The notes below the pieces were generated by a model, which was given only the letters and a program-made list of their open reading frames with translations, was not told the origin of the DNA and did no database searches. Both the position numbers and the translations under genes were made by a program. 64,000 nucleotides of DNA from Morganella morganii H1r (GTDB taxonomy: Bacteria; Pseudomonadota; Gammaproteobacteria; Enterobacterales; Enterobacteriaceae). Below, in pieces: positions 27,307 to 37,780 of the stretch (the first letter of the stretch is position 1; every line of letters starts with the position of its first letter). Where the stretch lies: contig NZ_AYMP01000029.1 of the NCBI RefSeq assembly GCF_000633515.1, positions 62,001-126,000 on the forward strand. Reading direction: 5' to 3'.

Positions 27307-28262
27307 CACTGCTCAGCTGGCTGGCAGCTTTCCTGCTTGACTGGCGCCTCGGTGACCCGGAGCACTGGCCGCACCCGATCCGCTGGATTGGCAACGCCAT
27401 CCGCAAAACCGAAGGCGTGATCCGCCGCCGCTGTCAGAGCGGTGCGGCATTGCGCTGGGGCGGAGCCGTGTTGTGGATAGTGATCGTCGGCGGCACCTGG
27501 GCGGTAAGTTACGGTGTGCTGGCGCTGGCGTTTTATCTGGAAACCAGTCTCGGCTGGCTCGTCACCATCTGGATGACCTACACCGTTCTTGCCACCCGCT
27601 GTTTGCAGGATGCGGCAATGCGGGTATATGACGCGCTGAAAGCGAATGATCCGGCTGAGAGCCGTGAAAAATTATCGTGGATCGTCGGGCGTGATACCCG
27701 GGAGCTGACGCCACCGCAAATCACCCGCGCGGTAACCGAAACCGTGGCGGAAAATACCACCGACGGGGTCATCGCCCCGCTGTTCTTTTTATTACTGGGC
27801 GGTGCGCCGCTGGCAATGGCCTATAAAGCGGTGAATACCCTGGACTCGATGGTCGGCTATAAAAATGAAAAGTACGGCGATATCGGCATGTTTTCCGCCC
27901 GTGCGGATGATGTTGCCAACTATATTCCGGCGCGTCTGAGCTGGCTGCTGTTCACCTTCGCCGCCTTTGTTCTGAAATACCGTTACCGGGACGCTTTCCG
28001 CACCGGGTTACGTGATCACGCCAATCACCGCAGCCCGAACAGCGGCTGGTCCGAAGCGACGGTCGCCGGGGCACTCGGTGTGCAGCTGGGCGGACCGAAT
28101 ACCTATTTCGGGCAGCTGGTTGATAAACCGTGGATCGGTGACAACACCCGCGACATCAATACAGACGATATTCTCAGCACCATCCGGCTGATGTGGGTTG
28201 CCTCTTCAGCCGCACTGGCGTTATTTGCCGTCATTCATCTTCTGGCACAGTGGATTTTGTAA
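27303..28262 (+). CDS. cbiB: CbiB, adenosylcobinamide-phosphate synthase
   Basis: A 319-residue integral membrane protein with about four to five hydrophobic segments that attaches aminopropanol phosphate, made by PduX and CobD, to adenosylcobyric acid. Family motifs seen are DWRLGDPEHWPHPIRWIG at the N-terminus, NTTDGVIAPLFF, KAVNTLDSMVGYKNEKY and HRSPNSGWSEA. It is coupled to cbiA by a four-base overlap. Confidence 0.96.
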   Translation: MTLLSWLAAFLLDWRLGDPEHWPHPIRWIGNAIRKTEGVIRRRCQSGAALRWGGAVLWIVIVGGTWAVSYGVLALAFYLETSLGWLVTIWMTYTVLATRCLQDAAMRVYDALKANDPAESREKLSWIVGRDTRELTPPQITRAVTETVAENTTDGVIAPLFFLLLGGAPLAMAYKAVNTLDSMVGYKNEKYGDIGMFSARADDVANYIPARLSWLLFTFAAFVLKYRYRDAFRTGLRDHANHRSPNSGWSEATVAGALGVQLGGPNTYFGQLVDKPWIGDNTRDINTDDILSTIRLMWVASSAALALFAVIHLLAQWIL

Positions 28263-28271
28263 GGGAAAATT

Positions 28272-28901
28272 ATGAGTTACATACAACAGCCGCAGGAAAT
28301 CGAAAAAAACAGTTTTCTGATCATTGATGACATTATCCGCGAAACGCGGCCGGAATACCGTTTCGCCAGTGATGATCACGCGGCGATTATCAAACGCGCT
28401 ATTCATACCACTGCCGATTTTGACTGGCTGGATATCCTGCATTTTTCTGACGGTGTGATTGAAATCCTCCGTGACGGCATTCTGCGCGGCTGCACCATTT
28501 ATACCGATACCACGATGGCACTGTCCGGGATTAACAAAACCCGCCTGGCGAAATACGGCTCAGAGTGCCGCTGCTATGTCAGTGACCCGCGAGTGGTCGC
28601 TGCCGCCAAAGAACAGCAGATGACCCGCTCTATGGCCGCTGTGGATATCGCCATGCAGGAGCCGGGTGAGAAAATTTTTGTTTTCGGGAATGCGCCGACA
28701 GCCCTGTTCCGTGTGCTGGAACATACTGAAAAACCGGTTGCTGTTGTCGGTGTGCCGGTCGGTTTTGTCGGCGCGGCAGAATCCAAAGATGCCCTGGCGG
28801 AGAGTTCTCTGCCGTGTATCGCCGCACTCGGCCGCAAAGGCGGCAGTAACGTGGCCGCCGCGATTATTAACGCCATCCTCTACCGGATGCCGGAGGCGTA
28901 A
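28272..28901 (+). CDS. cbiC: CbiC, cobalt-precorrin-8 methylmutase
   Basis: A 209-residue enzyme that moves the C11 methyl group to C12 to give cobyrinate. It shows the precorrin isomerase pattern: [15 protein letters not shown] near the N-terminus (residues 10-25), [11 protein letters not shown] with the catalytic His (about residue 43), and [11 protein letters not shown]. It starts nine bases after cbiB. Confidence 0.96.
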   Translation: MSYIQQPQEIEKNSFLIIDDIIRETRPEYRFASDDHAAIIKRAIHTTADFDWLDILHFSDGVIEILRDGILRGCTIYTDTTMALSGINKTRLAKYGSECRCYVSDPRVVAAAKEQQMTRSMAAVDIAMQEPGEKIFVFGNAPTALFRVLEHTEKPVAVVGVPVGFVGAAESKDALAESSLPCIAALGRKGGSNVAAAIINAILYRMPEA

Positions 28902-28903
28902 TC

Positions 28904-30061
28904 ATGACGCAGGAAAACACCACAGCACCTGACGATAACGGCACCGGCGTCGTCTGGCACAAAGGCAAAGCACTGAGAAAGGGGTATACCACCGGCTCCT
29001 GTGCCACTGCCGCCGCCAAAGTGGCTGCGCTGATGGTGTTGCGTCAGGAAGTGATTCAGCAGGTTTCGATTGTCACGCCGTCCGGCGTGACACTGAACCT
29101 GAATGTGGAAGAGCCGCTGATTTGCGGACAATCCGCCACCGCTGCCATCCGCAAAGATGGCGGGGATGATATTGATGCCACCCACGGCATGCTGATTTTC
29201 GCCCGTGTCGCGGTCAATGACAGCGGCATTATCACCCTTGACGGCGGCGAAGGTGTCGGCCGGGTGACGAAGGTTGGTGTTGGCCTGCCGATCGGTGACG
29301 CGGCGATCAACAAAACGCCGCGTCAGACCATTGAAGCGGCGGTCCGCGAAGTCATCGGCCCGAACCGGGGGGCGGATATCACCATCTTTGCCCCGGAAGG
29401 GGAAGAGCGGGCGAAGAAAACCTATAACGGTCGTCTCGGTATTCTCGGCGGGATTTCCGTAATCGGTACCAGCGGTATTGTCACGCCGATGTCGGAAGAG
29501 AGCTGGAAACGCTCCCTGTCCATCGAACTGGAAATGAAACGCGCCCTGGGCATGACCCGCGTTTTCCTGGTGCCGGGCAACCACGGCGAACGGTTTGTCA
29601 GCGAACAGCTCGGGCTGGACGGCTCCTATGTCGTCACCATGAGTAACTTTGTCGGCTATATGTTACAGGAGGCCACGCGGCTGAAGTTTGAGCAGGTGGT
29701 GATCCTCGGGCACTTCGGCAAGCTGGTAAAAATCGCGGCAGGCATTTTCCATACCCACAGCCATATTGCGGATGCACGGATGGAAACCCTGATCGCCAAT
29801 CTGGCCCTGATCGGCGCCCCGCTCTCCTTATTACAGGAAGTGGACGGCTGCACCACCACCGAAGCGGCGATTGAACTGATCAATGCGCAGGGCTGGCAGG
29901 CGGTCTATCCGCGGATCGCGGAAAAAATCTGTGACCGGATTAATCAGATGCTGCGTTTCTCCGATGAGCCGCCGCACTGTGATGCCATTCTGTTCTCGTT
30001 TGATAATCAGGTGCTGGGGACCAACCGGCCGCTCAGCGCCATAACGGAGGGATTCCGATGA
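28904..30061 (+). CDS. cbiD: CbiD, cobalt-precorrin-5B C1-methyltransferase
   Basis: A 385-residue CbiD protein, which methylates C1 during anaerobic ring contraction. The conserved start [19 protein letters not shown] lies at residues 23-41, followed by GVGLPIG...AINKTPR and GNHGERF. It starts two bases after cbiC and overlaps cbiE by four bases. Confidence 0.96.
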   Translation: MTQENTTAPDDNGTGVVWHKGKALRKGYTTGSCATAAAKVAALMVLRQEVIQQVSIVTPSGVTLNLNVEEPLICGQSATAAIRKDGGDDIDATHGMLIFARVAVNDSGIITLDGGEGVGRVTKVGVGLPIGDAAINKTPRQTIEAAVREVIGPNRGADITIFAPEGEERAKKTYNGRLGILGGISVIGTSGIVTPMSEESWKRSLSIELEMKRALGMTRVFLVPGNHGERFVSEQLGLDGSYVVTMSNFVGYMLQEATRLKFEQVVILGHFGKLVKIAAGIFHTHSHIADARMETLIANLALIGAPLSLLQEVDGCTTTEAAIELINAQGWQAVYPRIAEKICDRINQMLRFSDEPPHCDAILFSFDNQVLGTNRPLSAITEGFR

Positions 30062-30669
30062 TTTATGTGACCGGTGTGGGCCCCGGCTCAGAAGCGTATC
30101 TGACCCGGCGGGCAGCGGATGTGATTTCCGGCGCAGACATTTTAATCGGCGGTCAGCGCCATCTGGATGAATTTGCCGGGCTGACCACCGAAACCCGTGT
30201 TATTGATGCGGATATCAGCGGCCTGATGAACTGGATAGCAGAGCGTCTTGATCGCCGCATTGTCATTCTGGCTTCCGGTGACCCGATGTTTTTCGGTATC
30301 GGCAAACGCATCAGTGAAACCTTCGCCCCGGATCAGGTTCAGATAGTGCCGGGCATCAGCTCCGTACAATATCTGTGTTCCCGGGCAGGGATGGATATGA
30401 ATGATATTTATCTCACCAGCAGCCACAACCGCAGCCCGGATTTTGACTGGCTGCTCGCCCATGAGCGTATCGGCATGGTGACGGACAGTAAGATCGGCCC
30501 GAAAGAAATCGCCGCCGAAATCCGTCAGCGCGGCCAGACCCGGCGGATGATCATCGGAGAAAACCTCTCCGGCCGCAATGAACGGATCACCATCCTCAAT
30601 GCGGACGATGTCAGCGGGGATTACGACATGAATGTGGTGTTAATTGATAAACAAGGCAGTGTGGCCTGA
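30058..30669 (+). CDS. cbiE: CbiE, cobalt-precorrin-7 C5-methyltransferase
   Basis: A 203-residue tetrapyrrole methylase ([48 protein letters not shown]). It methylates C5 and works with CbiT, encoded immediately after it and sharing one base. In some bacteria CbiE and CbiT are fused as CobL; here they are separate, as in Salmonella. Confidence 0.96.
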   Translation: MIYVTGVGPGSEAYLTRRAADVISGADILIGGQRHLDEFAGLTTETRVIDADISGLMNWIAERLDRRIVILASGDPMFFGIGKRISETFAPDQVQIVPGISSVQYLCSRAGMDMNDIYLTSSHNRSPDFDWLLAHERIGMVTDSKIGPKEIAAEIRQRGQTRRMIIGENLSGRNERITILNADDVSGDYDMNVVLIDKQGSVA

Positions 30670-31238
30670 TGAAAGACGAACTGTTTCTGCGCGGACAACA
30701 GATCCCGATGACCAAAGAACCGGTGCGGGCACTTGCCCTGTCGCGGCTGGATTTACAGGGCGCACAGCGCCTGATTGATGTGGGTGCGGGCACCGGCAGT
30801 GTTTCAATTGAGGCGGCACTCAGCCACCCGGCGCTTGAGATTATCGCCATTGAGAAAAAACCGGAAGCGATTGCGCTTATCAAAGAGAACTGCCTCCATT
30901 TCCGCTGCCCGCAGATCCGCGTGATTGACGCATATGCGCCGGTGGAACTGGCCGGAAAAGCAGATGCCGTGTTTGTCGGCGGCACCGGCGGCAATCTCAC
31001 GGAGATTATCGACTGGTCTCTCGATCATCTGCACAGCGACGGCACCCTGGTGATGACCTTTATCCTGCTGGATAACCTGACACAAGCCATTGCGCACCTG
31101 AAACAGTGTGCGGTGAGCGAACTGGACTGCTGTGAATTACAGGCCGGAAATATGACCGCGCTGGGACACAGTTATTATTTTAAACCGAATAATCCTACCT
31201 ATCTTATTTCCTGCCGTAAGGAGGCGCGTTGTGGCTGA
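30669..31238 (+). CDS. cbiT: CbiT, cobalt-precorrin-6B C15-methyltransferase (decarboxylating)
   Basis: A 189-residue Rossmann-type SAM methyltransferase with motif [17 protein letters not shown] (about residues 35-50) and the start [19 protein letters not shown]. It methylates C15 and decarboxylates the C12 acetate side chain. It overlaps cbiF by eight bases. Confidence 0.95.
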   Translation: MKDELFLRGQQIPMTKEPVRALALSRLDLQGAQRLIDVGAGTGSVSIEAALSHPALEIIAIEKKPEAIALIKENCLHFRCPQIRVIDAYAPVELAGKADAVFVGGTGGNLTEIIDWSLDHLHSDGTLVMTFILLDNLTQAIAHLKQCAVSELDCCELQAGNMTALGHSYYFKPNNPTYLISCRKEARCG

Positions 31239-32010
31239 ACAGTTTGACCGTCAGAAAGTCTGGTTTGTCGGAGCCGGTCCCGGGGATATCAGTCTTATCA
31301 CCCTGAAAGGCTACCGTATTTTACAACAGGCTGACATCGTCATTTATGCCGGTTCGCTTATCAATACTGATCTGCTGGACTACTGCAAAGACGGTGTCGA
31401 AAGCTACGACAGCGCCGCCATGACCCTCGACGACATCATCACTGTGATGGTTGACGGCGTGAAAAGCCACAAACTGGTGGTTCGCCTGCAGACCGGCGAC
31501 CTCTCCCTGTACGGCTCTATCCGTGAACAGGGCGAAGTACTGGCGGAACACAATATCGGCTTCAGCGCGATCCCGGGCGTCAGTTCCTTCCTCGGTGCCG
31601 CAGCCGAACTGGGCGTGGAATACACCGTACCGGAAGTATCCCAGAGCCTGATCATCACCCGTATCGAAGGCCGTACGCCGATGCCGCCGAAAGAGAGTCT
31701 GCGCAGCTTTGCCGCTCACCAGACCTCAATGGCGATTTTCCTGTCAGTTCAGGATATCAAAGGCGTGGTGGAACAACTGACCGAAGGCGGATATCCGGAA
31801 ACCACCCCGGTCGCCGTGGTGTATAAGGCGACCTGGCCGGATTGTCAGGTGCTGCGCAGCACACTGGCGGAGATCACCGTCGCCGTGCGCGAAGCAAAAA
31901 TCCGCAAAACCGCGCTGATTCTGGTCGGGCCGTTCCTCGGCGGCGAGTATCACTATTCAAAACTGTATGACGCAGGCTTCAGCCATGAGTACCGCAAAGC
32001 CTCGCGGTAA
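31231..32010 (+). CDS. cbiF: CbiF, cobalt-precorrin-4 C11-methyltransferase
   Basis: A 259-residue tetrapyrrole methylase. [20 protein letters not shown] at the N-terminus, [26 protein letters not shown] and [12 protein letters not shown] identify the CbiF/CobM branch. It starts with GTG (31231-31233) after AAGGAGG inside cbiT, a strong ribosome site that decides the start. Its end overlaps cbiG by 26 bases. Confidence 0.96.
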   Translation: MAEQFDRQKVWFVGAGPGDISLITLKGYRILQQADIVIYAGSLINTDLLDYCKDGVESYDSAAMTLDDIITVMVDGVKSHKLVVRLQTGDLSLYGSIREQGEVLAEHNIGFSAIPGVSSFLGAAAELGVEYTVPEVSQSLIITRIEGRTPMPPKESLRSFAAHQTSMAIFLSVQDIKGVVEQLTEGGYPETTPVAVVYKATWPDCQVLRSTLAEITVAVREAKIRKTALILVGPFLGGEYHYSKLYDAGFSHEYRKASR

Positions 32011-33052
32011 GCGCATTGCGCTGTTTTGCCTGACACCGGGCGGCAAAGCGCTGGCGGAAAAAATCCGCCCGTTGCTGCCGGTGACCTGTTACACCAGTGA
32101 AAAACTGGTGTCCGACGGCTTTGAACCGTTCCGTGACGGCTTTGCCGCCACCTTACAGCAGGCATTTGCAGAGAATGACGCTCTGATTGTCATCGGCGCA
32201 ACCGGCATTACCGTGCGGGTACTGGCACCGGTGATTCAGGACAAAATGAGTGACCCGGCCGTGATCGTGATGGATGAGAAAGGACAGCATGTGATCAGTC
32301 TGCTCTCCGGCCATCTCGGCGGGGCTAATGAACTGGCCACCTGGCTGGCGGGCCGGATCGGCGGTCAGGCGGTGATCACCACCGCCACCGATGTCAATCA
32401 GGTCACCAGTTTTGATCTGCTGGCGCAGGAGATGAATGCCACGTTCACCAATTTCCGCGCTACTGTCAAAACCCTGAACCAGATGATGGTCAGCGGGGAT
32501 CGTATCGGCATCTGGTGGCATCCGGATATGGCGGCGGAGCAGGATAAATACGCCTTACCGGGACTTATCCCGGTGGCGGATCTGCGTACTCTGCCGGAAC
32601 TGGATGCGCTGGTGTGTGTCAGTTACCGCCGCGAGGAAATTATGCTGCCGGTGCCGGTGTATAAACTGATCCCGCGCCGGATTATTGCCGGTATGGGCTG
32701 CCGCAGAGATACCGGGGCAGACGAGGTTCAGCAGTTGTTTGCTGAACAACTGGCTGAGAACAATCTGCTGCCGGAAGCCGTCCGTGCTATCGGCAGTATT
32801 ACCCTGAAAGCGCAGGAGCCCGCCCTGCTGGCGCTCGCTGCCCGTTATCAGGTGCCGTTTACCGTATTCAGTGCTGAGGAGCTGGCCCCTGTGGCGGCAC
32901 AGTTCCCGGAATCGGAATTTGTTAAAAAAACCACGGGTGTCGGGAGTGTCTCCCGGCCGGTCGCCTGGCTGATGAGCAAAGGCTGTCTGATAGGGCAAAC
33001 CTGTAAGACCCGGGGGATCACCATTACGTTAGGAGCAGAAACAGTATGTTAA
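31985..33052 (+). CDS. cbiG: CbiG, cobalt-precorrin-5A hydrolase
   Basis: A 355-residue protein that opens the delta-lactone of cobalt-precorrin-5A and releases the C20 fragment as acetaldehyde. [17 protein letters not shown] at the N-terminus, [27 protein letters not shown] and the C-terminal GCRRDT and KTTGVGSVS blocks match Salmonella CbiG. An in-frame ATG lies at 31967, but [10 protein letters not shown] from 31985 fits the family start better. It lies inside the end of cbiF. Confidence 0.93.
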   Translation: MSTAKPRGKRIALFCLTPGGKALAEKIRPLLPVTCYTSEKLVSDGFEPFRDGFAATLQQAFAENDALIVIGATGITVRVLAPVIQDKMSDPAVIVMDEKGQHVISLLSGHLGGANELATWLAGRIGGQAVITTATDVNQVTSFDLLAQEMNATFTNFRATVKTLNQMMVSGDRIGIWWHPDMAAEQDKYALPGLIPVADLRTLPELDALVCVSYRREEIMLPVPVYKLIPRRIIAGMGCRRDTGADEVQQLFAEQLAENNLLPEAVRAIGSITLKAQEPALLALAARYQVPFTVFSAEELAPVAAQFPESEFVKKTTGVGSVSRPVAWLMSKGCLIGQTCKTRGITITLGAETVC

Positions 33053-33771
33053 CCGTTATAGGCATTGGCCCCGGCAGTGAAGCCATGATGACCGAAGAAG
33101 CCGTCACCGCACTGAAAGAAGCGGAAGTGGTCGTCGGGTATAAAACCTATACCCATCTGGTGAAACCTCTGGTGGGCGACAAAGAAGTCATCAAAACCGG
33201 TATGCGCAAAGAGATCGAACGCTGCCATCTGGCCATTGAGCTTGCACAGGAAGGTAAAAACGTGGCGATGGTGTGCAGCGGTGATGCCGGGATTTACGGT
33301 ATGGCCGGGCTTATCCTCGAAATCGTCACCAAAGAGAAGCGCGATATTCAGGTGCGTGTGGTGCCGGGCATTACCGCCAGTATCGCCGCCGCCTCCCTGC
33401 TGGGTGCCCCGCTGATGCACGACTTCTGCCACATCAGCCTGAGCGACCTGCTCACGCCGTGGGAAGTGATTGAGAAACGCATCAAAGCCGCCGCCGAAGC
33501 CGATTTTGTTATCTGTTTCTATAACCCGCGCAGCCTGGGCCGCGAAGGTCATCTGGCCCGTGCCTTTGAACTGATGGCACCGTTCAAAGCCGCCACCACC
33601 CCGGTCGGCGTGGTGAAAGCCGCTGCCCGTAAAAAAGAAGAGAAATGGATCACCACCTTCGGTGAGATGGAATATGAGCGTGTCGATATGACCAGCCTGG
33701 TGATTGTCGGTAATAAATCCACCTATATCAGTGATGACCTGATGATCACACCGCGGGGATATAAACTGTGA
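33046..33771 (+). CDS. cbiH: CbiH, cobalt-precorrin-3 C17-methyltransferase (ring contraction)
   Basis: A 241-residue tetrapyrrole methylase ([55 protein letters not shown]) that methylates C17 and contracts the ring. FYNPRSLGREGHL is typical of the CbiH/CobJ branch. It overlaps cbiG by seven bases, and its stop overlaps the GTG of cbiJ. Confidence 0.96.
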   Translation: MLTVIGIGPGSEAMMTEEAVTALKEAEVVVGYKTYTHLVKPLVGDKEVIKTGMRKEIERCHLAIELAQEGKNVAMVCSGDAGIYGMAGLILEIVTKEKRDIQVRVVPGITASIAAASLLGAPLMHDFCHISLSDLLTPWEVIEKRIKAAAEADFVICFYNPRSLGREGHLARAFELMAPFKAATTPVGVVKAAARKKEEKWITTFGEMEYERVDMTSLVIVGNKSTYISDDLMITPRGYKL

Positions 33772-34556
33772 ATGACGGCAGACTGCTGATTTTCGGCGGG
33801 ACCAGTGATGCCCGTCTGCTTTGTGAGCGCCTGGATGCACAGGGAGTCCGCTACCGGCTCTCGGTCGCCACCGCTGCAGGCCGTCAGCAGGCAGCCGGAT
33901 TACAGGGTGAGATCCGGGAAGGCCGCATGGATGCACAGGCGATGGCGGAATACTGCCGCCGCCACGGGATCCGCCTGCTGGCGGATCTCTCGCATCCTTA
34001 CGCCGCCGTGCTCAGCGACACTATTTTGCAGGTGCAGCGTGAGCTGGGTATTCCGCTGGTGCGTTATAACCGTCCGAGTGATATTGATGCGGTTGATAAC
34101 CCGCTGATTTACAAAACGGACTCCATCGACAGCGCCTGTGAGATTGCCATGACACTCGGTCAGCGTATCCTGCTGACCACCGGCAGCAAACAGCTGGCGG
34201 ATTATCTTGCCCGTCTGCCGGGAAAAACCGTGCTGGCGCGGGTACTGCCGACACAGGAGGTGCTGGCGCAGTGCGAATCTTACGGGATGACCATTGACCA
34301 GATTTTTGCCCTCAAAGGGCCCTTTCCGGCGGAGTTTAATGAAGCGTTTTACCGCTACTGCGGTGCGGATGTGGTGATCACCAAAGAGTCCGGCACCCGG
34401 GGCGGATTCAGTGAGAAAGTCGCCCCCTGTCTGGCGCTGGGAATTCCCTGCATTGTCGTGGTACGCCCGCAGACCCGGGTGTCCGGTGATGTGACTGAAT
34501 TGCAGGATCTTTGCGGGATAGAGCAGTATCTGGCATCCCGTTTTTCTGTCTGTTGA
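33768..34556 (+). CDS. cbiJ: CbiJ, cobalt-precorrin-6A reductase
   Basis: A 262-residue NADH-dependent reductase (CbiJ/CobK). The start LLIFGGTSDARLLCERL and the blocks LADLSHPYAAVLS, TGSKQLADY and ALKGPFPAEFNEAF are typical. The start is GTG at 33768-33770, overlapping the cbiH stop. The nearby ATG at 33772 is out of frame. Confidence 0.95.
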   Translation: MNDGRLLIFGGTSDARLLCERLDAQGVRYRLSVATAAGRQQAAGLQGEIREGRMDAQAMAEYCRRHGIRLLADLSHPYAAVLSDTILQVQRELGIPLVRYNRPSDIDAVDNPLIYKTDSIDSACEIAMTLGQRILLTTGSKQLADYLARLPGKTVLARVLPTQEVLAQCESYGMTIDQIFALKGPFPAEFNEAFYRYCGADVVITKESGTRGGFSEKVAPCLALGIPCIVVVRPQTRVSGDVTELQDLCGIEQYLASRFSVC

Positions 34557-34573
34557 TTTACTGAGGTTATGAG

Positions 34574-35356
34574 ATGAAAAAAGCGTTATTAGTGATTAGT
34601 TTCGGCACCAGTTACGCGGAAACCCGTGAAAAAAATATCGAAAGCTGTGAAAAGCAGCTTGCGGCAGCGTTCCCCGGCCGTGATTTTTTCCGCGCCTTCA
34701 CCTCCGGCATGATTATCCGCAGGTTAAAAGAGCGCGATAACCTGCATATCAGTAACCCGGAAGAGGCATTACGCCATCTGCACGAGCAGGGTTATGAGGA
34801 TGTGGCTATCCAGTCACTGCATGTGATTAACGGGGACGAGTACGAAAAGATCGTCAGCCAGGTCGAAAAATACCGTCCGTTCTTCCGCTATCTGCGCGTG
34901 GGCAAGCCGCTGCTGAGCAGTTTTGAGGATTACTCACAGCTGATTGATGCCCTGCACTTCCAGATGCCGGAACTGAAAGCCGGCGAGCGTGTGGTCTTTA
35001 TGGGTCACGGCGCCACTCACCACGCCTTCTCTGCCTATGCCTGTCTGGATCACATGATGACCAACAGCGACTTCCCGGGACGTGTCGGTGCGGTGGAAAG
35101 TTATCCGGAAATCGACCTGATTATTAAAGGCCTGAAAGCCGAAAACATCCGCAAAGTACACCTGATGCCGCTGATGCTGGTCGCCGGTGATCATGCCATC
35201 AATGATATGGCCTCCGATGAGGAAGATTCCTGGAAAACACAGCTGGAACGGGCCGGTATTGAAACCACCACGTGGTTACAGGGCATGGGTGAAAACAATA
35301 TGATCCGTCAGATGTTTGTCGAACACCTGGCGCAGACAATGGATAACGGGGAGTAA
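34574..35356 (+). CDS. cbiK: CbiK, anaerobic cobalt chelatase
   Basis: Inserts cobalt into sirohydrochlorin (or precorrin-2). The 260-residue class II chelatase keeps the three active-site residues known from Salmonella at the same numbers: His145 (MGHGATHH), Glu175 (AVESYPE) and His207 (AGDHAIND). A GAGG site precedes the ATG. No secretion signal is present, so it is cytoplasmic. Its substrate probably comes from the met8-type gene at 21307. Confidence 0.97.
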   Translation: MKKALLVISFGTSYAETREKNIESCEKQLAAAFPGRDFFRAFTSGMIIRRLKERDNLHISNPEEALRHLHEQGYEDVAIQSLHVINGDEYEKIVSQVEKYRPFFRYLRVGKPLLSSFEDYSQLIDALHFQMPELKAGERVVFMGHGATHHAFSAYACLDHMMTNSDFPGRVGAVESYPEIDLIIKGLKAENIRKVHLMPLMLVAGDHAINDMASDEEDSWKTQLERAGIETTTWLQGMGENNMIRQMFVEHLAQTMDNGE

Positions 35357-35365
35357 GATCCGCAC

Positions 35366-36091
35366 ATGAGTCAGCAAACAGAAAAACCACAGGGCAGACT
35401 TTACGCTATCGGCACCGGTCCCGGCGCAAGCGATCTTATCACGGTGCGCGGTGCACGGATTATCAGTGAGCTGGATATCCTGTATGCCCCGGCCGGTAAA
35501 AAAGATGCCCCGAGCCTGGCGCATACCATTGTCACCCCGTATATCACCGGTAACACTACGGTGAAAACCTATCACTTCCTGATGAAAGCCTCGCAGGAAG
35601 CGAAAGAAGCAGTCTGGGATGACGTCGCACAAGCGATTCAGGAGGATGTGGCTGACGGTAAAAAAGTCGGCTTTATCACCCTGGGGGATTCCATGCTGTT
35701 CAGTACCTGGGTTTCCCTGCTGGAGCGTATCGGCAATCAGCCATGGCTGGAAGTGATTCCGGGCGTGACCTCGTTTGCGGCTATCGCGTCACGGGCCGTT
35801 GTCCCGCTGGCAATGGAAAACCAGAGCCTTGCTGTCATGTCGTGTACCGCATCTCCTGAAGAGCTGGAACATGCGATTACACATCATGAATGCATTGTGT
35901 TAATGAAAGTCTATGGTCGTTTACAACAGGTACGCGATCTGCTCCGCCGCCATGATTTGTTTGATCATGCCATCCTGATGGCCGATGCCACACTGGAAAC
36001 TGAACAGTGCTGGCGGCGCCTGGATGAGATCGACGACGAACAGACACTGCCTTATTTCTCAACGGTATTAATTAATAAAACCCGGAAATAA
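35366..36091 (+). CDS. cbiL: CbiL, cobalt-precorrin-2 C20-methyltransferase
   Basis: A 241-residue tetrapyrrole methylase (LYAIGTGPGASDLITVRGARI; ITLGDSMLFSTWVSLLERI; IPGVTSFAAIASRA) that adds the C20 methyl group, the first step after cobalt insertion. It lies nine bases after cbiK, so chelatase and first methylase are adjacent as in Salmonella. Confidence 0.96.
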   Translation: MSQQTEKPQGRLYAIGTGPGASDLITVRGARIISELDILYAPAGKKDAPSLAHTIVTPYITGNTTVKTYHFLMKASQEAKEAVWDDVAQAIQEDVADGKKVGFITLGDSMLFSTWVSLLERIGNQPWLEVIPGVTSFAAIASRAVVPLAMENQSLAVMSCTASPEELEHAITHHECIVLMKVYGRLQQVRDLLRRHDLFDHAILMADATLETEQCWRRLDEIDDEQTLPYFSTVLINKTRK

Positions 36092-36106
36092 TTCGGTGAG
36101 GTTGTT

Positions 36107-36841
36107 ATGCAACAGAAACTCACGCAGTTCTCGTTAACCGGTGCCGCCGTCACTATTCTGCTGATGATTGCACCCCAGGAAGCCTTTGCCATGCATATCA
36201 TGGAGGGCTTTTTACCGCCGATGTGGGCGATTGCCTGGTGGCTGATTTTCCTGCCGTTCCTCGGCGCGGGGATTGTCCGCCTTAAAGCGATTGTTCAGGA
36301 AGATGCCAACCAGAAAGTTCTGCTGGCACTGTGCGGCGCCTTTATCTTTGTACTTTCCGCGCTGAAGATCCCGTCAGTGACCGGCAGCTGCTCTCATCCT
36401 ACCGGGGTGGCGCTGGCGGTGATCCTGTTCGGGCCATCCGTGGTGGCTGTGCTCGGCTCCATCGTGCTGCTGTTCCAGGCGTTACTGCTGGCACACGGCG
36501 GCCTGACCACCCTCGGTGCCAACGGCATGTCGATGGCGGTTATCGGACCGATCGCCGGTTATCTGGTCTGGCGTTTTACCACCAAACTGGGCTGGCGTAA
36601 GGATATCTGCGTCTTCCTTGTCGCGGTGATAGCGGATTTAACCACCTATTTTGTCACTTCAGTACAGCTCGGGGTTGCTTTCCCGGATCCGCAGATGGGG
36701 ATGGGTGCAGCGATCCTGAAATTCATGGGTATCTTCTGTCTGACCCAGGTACCGATTGCGATTGCGGAAGGTCTGCTGACGGTACTGGTTTATGATCAGC
36801 TGGTGAAACGTAACCTGGTGGGTAACGAGGTGCATTCATGA
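36107..36841 (+). CDS. cbiM: CbiM, substrate-specific component of the cobalt ECF transporter
   Basis: A 244-residue membrane protein that binds Co2+. An N-terminal signal-like segment ends at APQEAFA, and cleavage before MHIMEGFLPP would free the Met-His amino terminus known to bind the metal in CbiM/NikM. Further hydrophobic segments follow, with SGSCSHPTG-like and AHGGLTTLGANGMSM blocks (HP and HGG containing). It overlaps cbiN by four bases. Confidence 0.96.
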   Translation: MQQKLTQFSLTGAAVTILLMIAPQEAFAMHIMEGFLPPMWAIAWWLIFLPFLGAGIVRLKAIVQEDANQKVLLALCGAFIFVLSALKIPSVTGSCSHPTGVALAVILFGPSVVAVLGSIVLLFQALLLAHGGLTTLGANGMSMAVIGPIAGYLVWRFTTKLGWRKDICVFLVAVIADLTTYFVTSVQLGVAFPDPQMGMGAAILKFMGIFCLTQVPIAIAEGLLTVLVYDQLVKRNLVGNEVHS

Positions 36842-37116
36842 AAAAGACACTGATTTTACTGTTTCTGACTGTCGCAATTTTTATCATCCCGTTCTTTATC
36901 GATCATGGCGGTGAATACGGCGGTTCAGACGATCAGGCAGAACAGCAGATCCTGGCTATCGCGCCGGATTATGAACCCTGGTTTGAGTCTCTGTACGAAC
37001 CGGCCAGCGGTGAAATCGAGAGTCTGCTGTTTACATTACAGGGCTGTCTGGGCACTGCAGTGATTTTCTACGTGCTCGGTTACTACCGCAGCGGCCGGAA
37101 AAATGCAAAGCCTTGA
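36838..37116 (+). CDS. cbiN: CbiN, small membrane component of the cobalt transporter
   Basis: A 92-residue protein with a hydrophobic segment at each end and a periplasmic loop between (FIDHGGEYGGSDDQAEQQI...EPWFESLYEPASGEIES region). It assists cobalt delivery to CbiM. It overlaps cbiM by four and cbiQ by 14 bases. Confidence 0.95.
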   Translation: MKKTLILLFLTVAIFIIPFFIDHGGEYGGSDDQAEQQILAIAPDYEPWFESLYEPASGEIESLLFTLQGCLGTAVIFYVLGYYRSGRKNAKP

Positions 37117-37780
37117 TGCACTGAGTTATCAAAGCCGCTGGCGTCAGCGTGACCCGGGGGTGAAATTCGCCTTCTGGGTCGTGATGATGGTTCTGGCGAT
37201 GAGCCTGCCACCAGCCGGCCAGGCGGCTTTGTTGCTGTGTATTGCGGCGTTTACCTGCTGGTTACTGCGGGTATCGCCGCTCCGCTATCTTAAATGGCTG
37301 CTGATCCCGTTCAGTTTTCTGGCGGTGGGACTGGTGGCCATTATTATCTCTTTTGCCCGCACACCGGATACGCTGTTGTGGGGTGTTCAGATTGGTCACT
37401 ACTGGGTGGGCCTCGATCCCGCCGGTCTCACCACCGCCAATCAGACCTTCTGGCGCAGCATGGCGGCTCTCGCTGCCACCTTCTGGTTTATGCTCAATAT
37501 GCCGTTTGAGCAGTTGATTAAACTGATGAAACGCGGTCGTCTGCCGCTGGTGCTGATTGAGCAGATCCTGCTGACCTGGCGCTTTATCTTTATCTTTCTG
37601 GAAGAAGCCGCCACCATTTACCACGCACAATCCCTGCGCTTCGGCTACCGCAACCTGCGCACCGGCTACCGCTCACTGGCGATGCTGGTCACCATGCTGT
37701 TTTCCCGCGTGATGATGCGCTATCAGCAAATGTCTGTCGCACTGAATGTGAAGCTCTATCAGGGAGATTTCCACCTATGA
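37103..37780 (+). CDS. cbiQ: CbiQ, ECF transporter transmembrane (T) component
   Basis: A 225-residue inner-membrane protein with about five hydrophobic segments and the coupling region of ECF T components (LMKRGRLPLVLIEQILLTWRF region, and QSLRFGYRNLRTGYRSL). It joins CbiM to the ATPase CbiO. It overlaps both neighbours. Confidence 0.95.
   Translation: MQSLDALSYQSRWRQRDPGVKFAFWVVMMVLAMSLPPAGQAALLLCIAAFTCWLLRVSPLRYLKWLLIPFSFLAVGLVAIIISFARTPDTLLWGVQIGHYWVGLDPAGLTTANQTFWRSMAALAATFWFMLNMPFEQLIKLMKRGRLPLVLIEQILLTWRFIFIFLEEAATIYHAQSLRFGYRNLRTGYRSLAMLVTMLFSRVMMRYQQMSVALNVKLYQGDFHL

Noticed and set aside
33049-33936. Long minus-strand open frame opposite cbiH and cbiJ
   Set aside because: Its His/Gly-rich product has no recognisable domain, whereas the plus strand carries intact CbiH and CbiJ. 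Other long frames opposite cob, glm and nir genes were rejected for the same reason.
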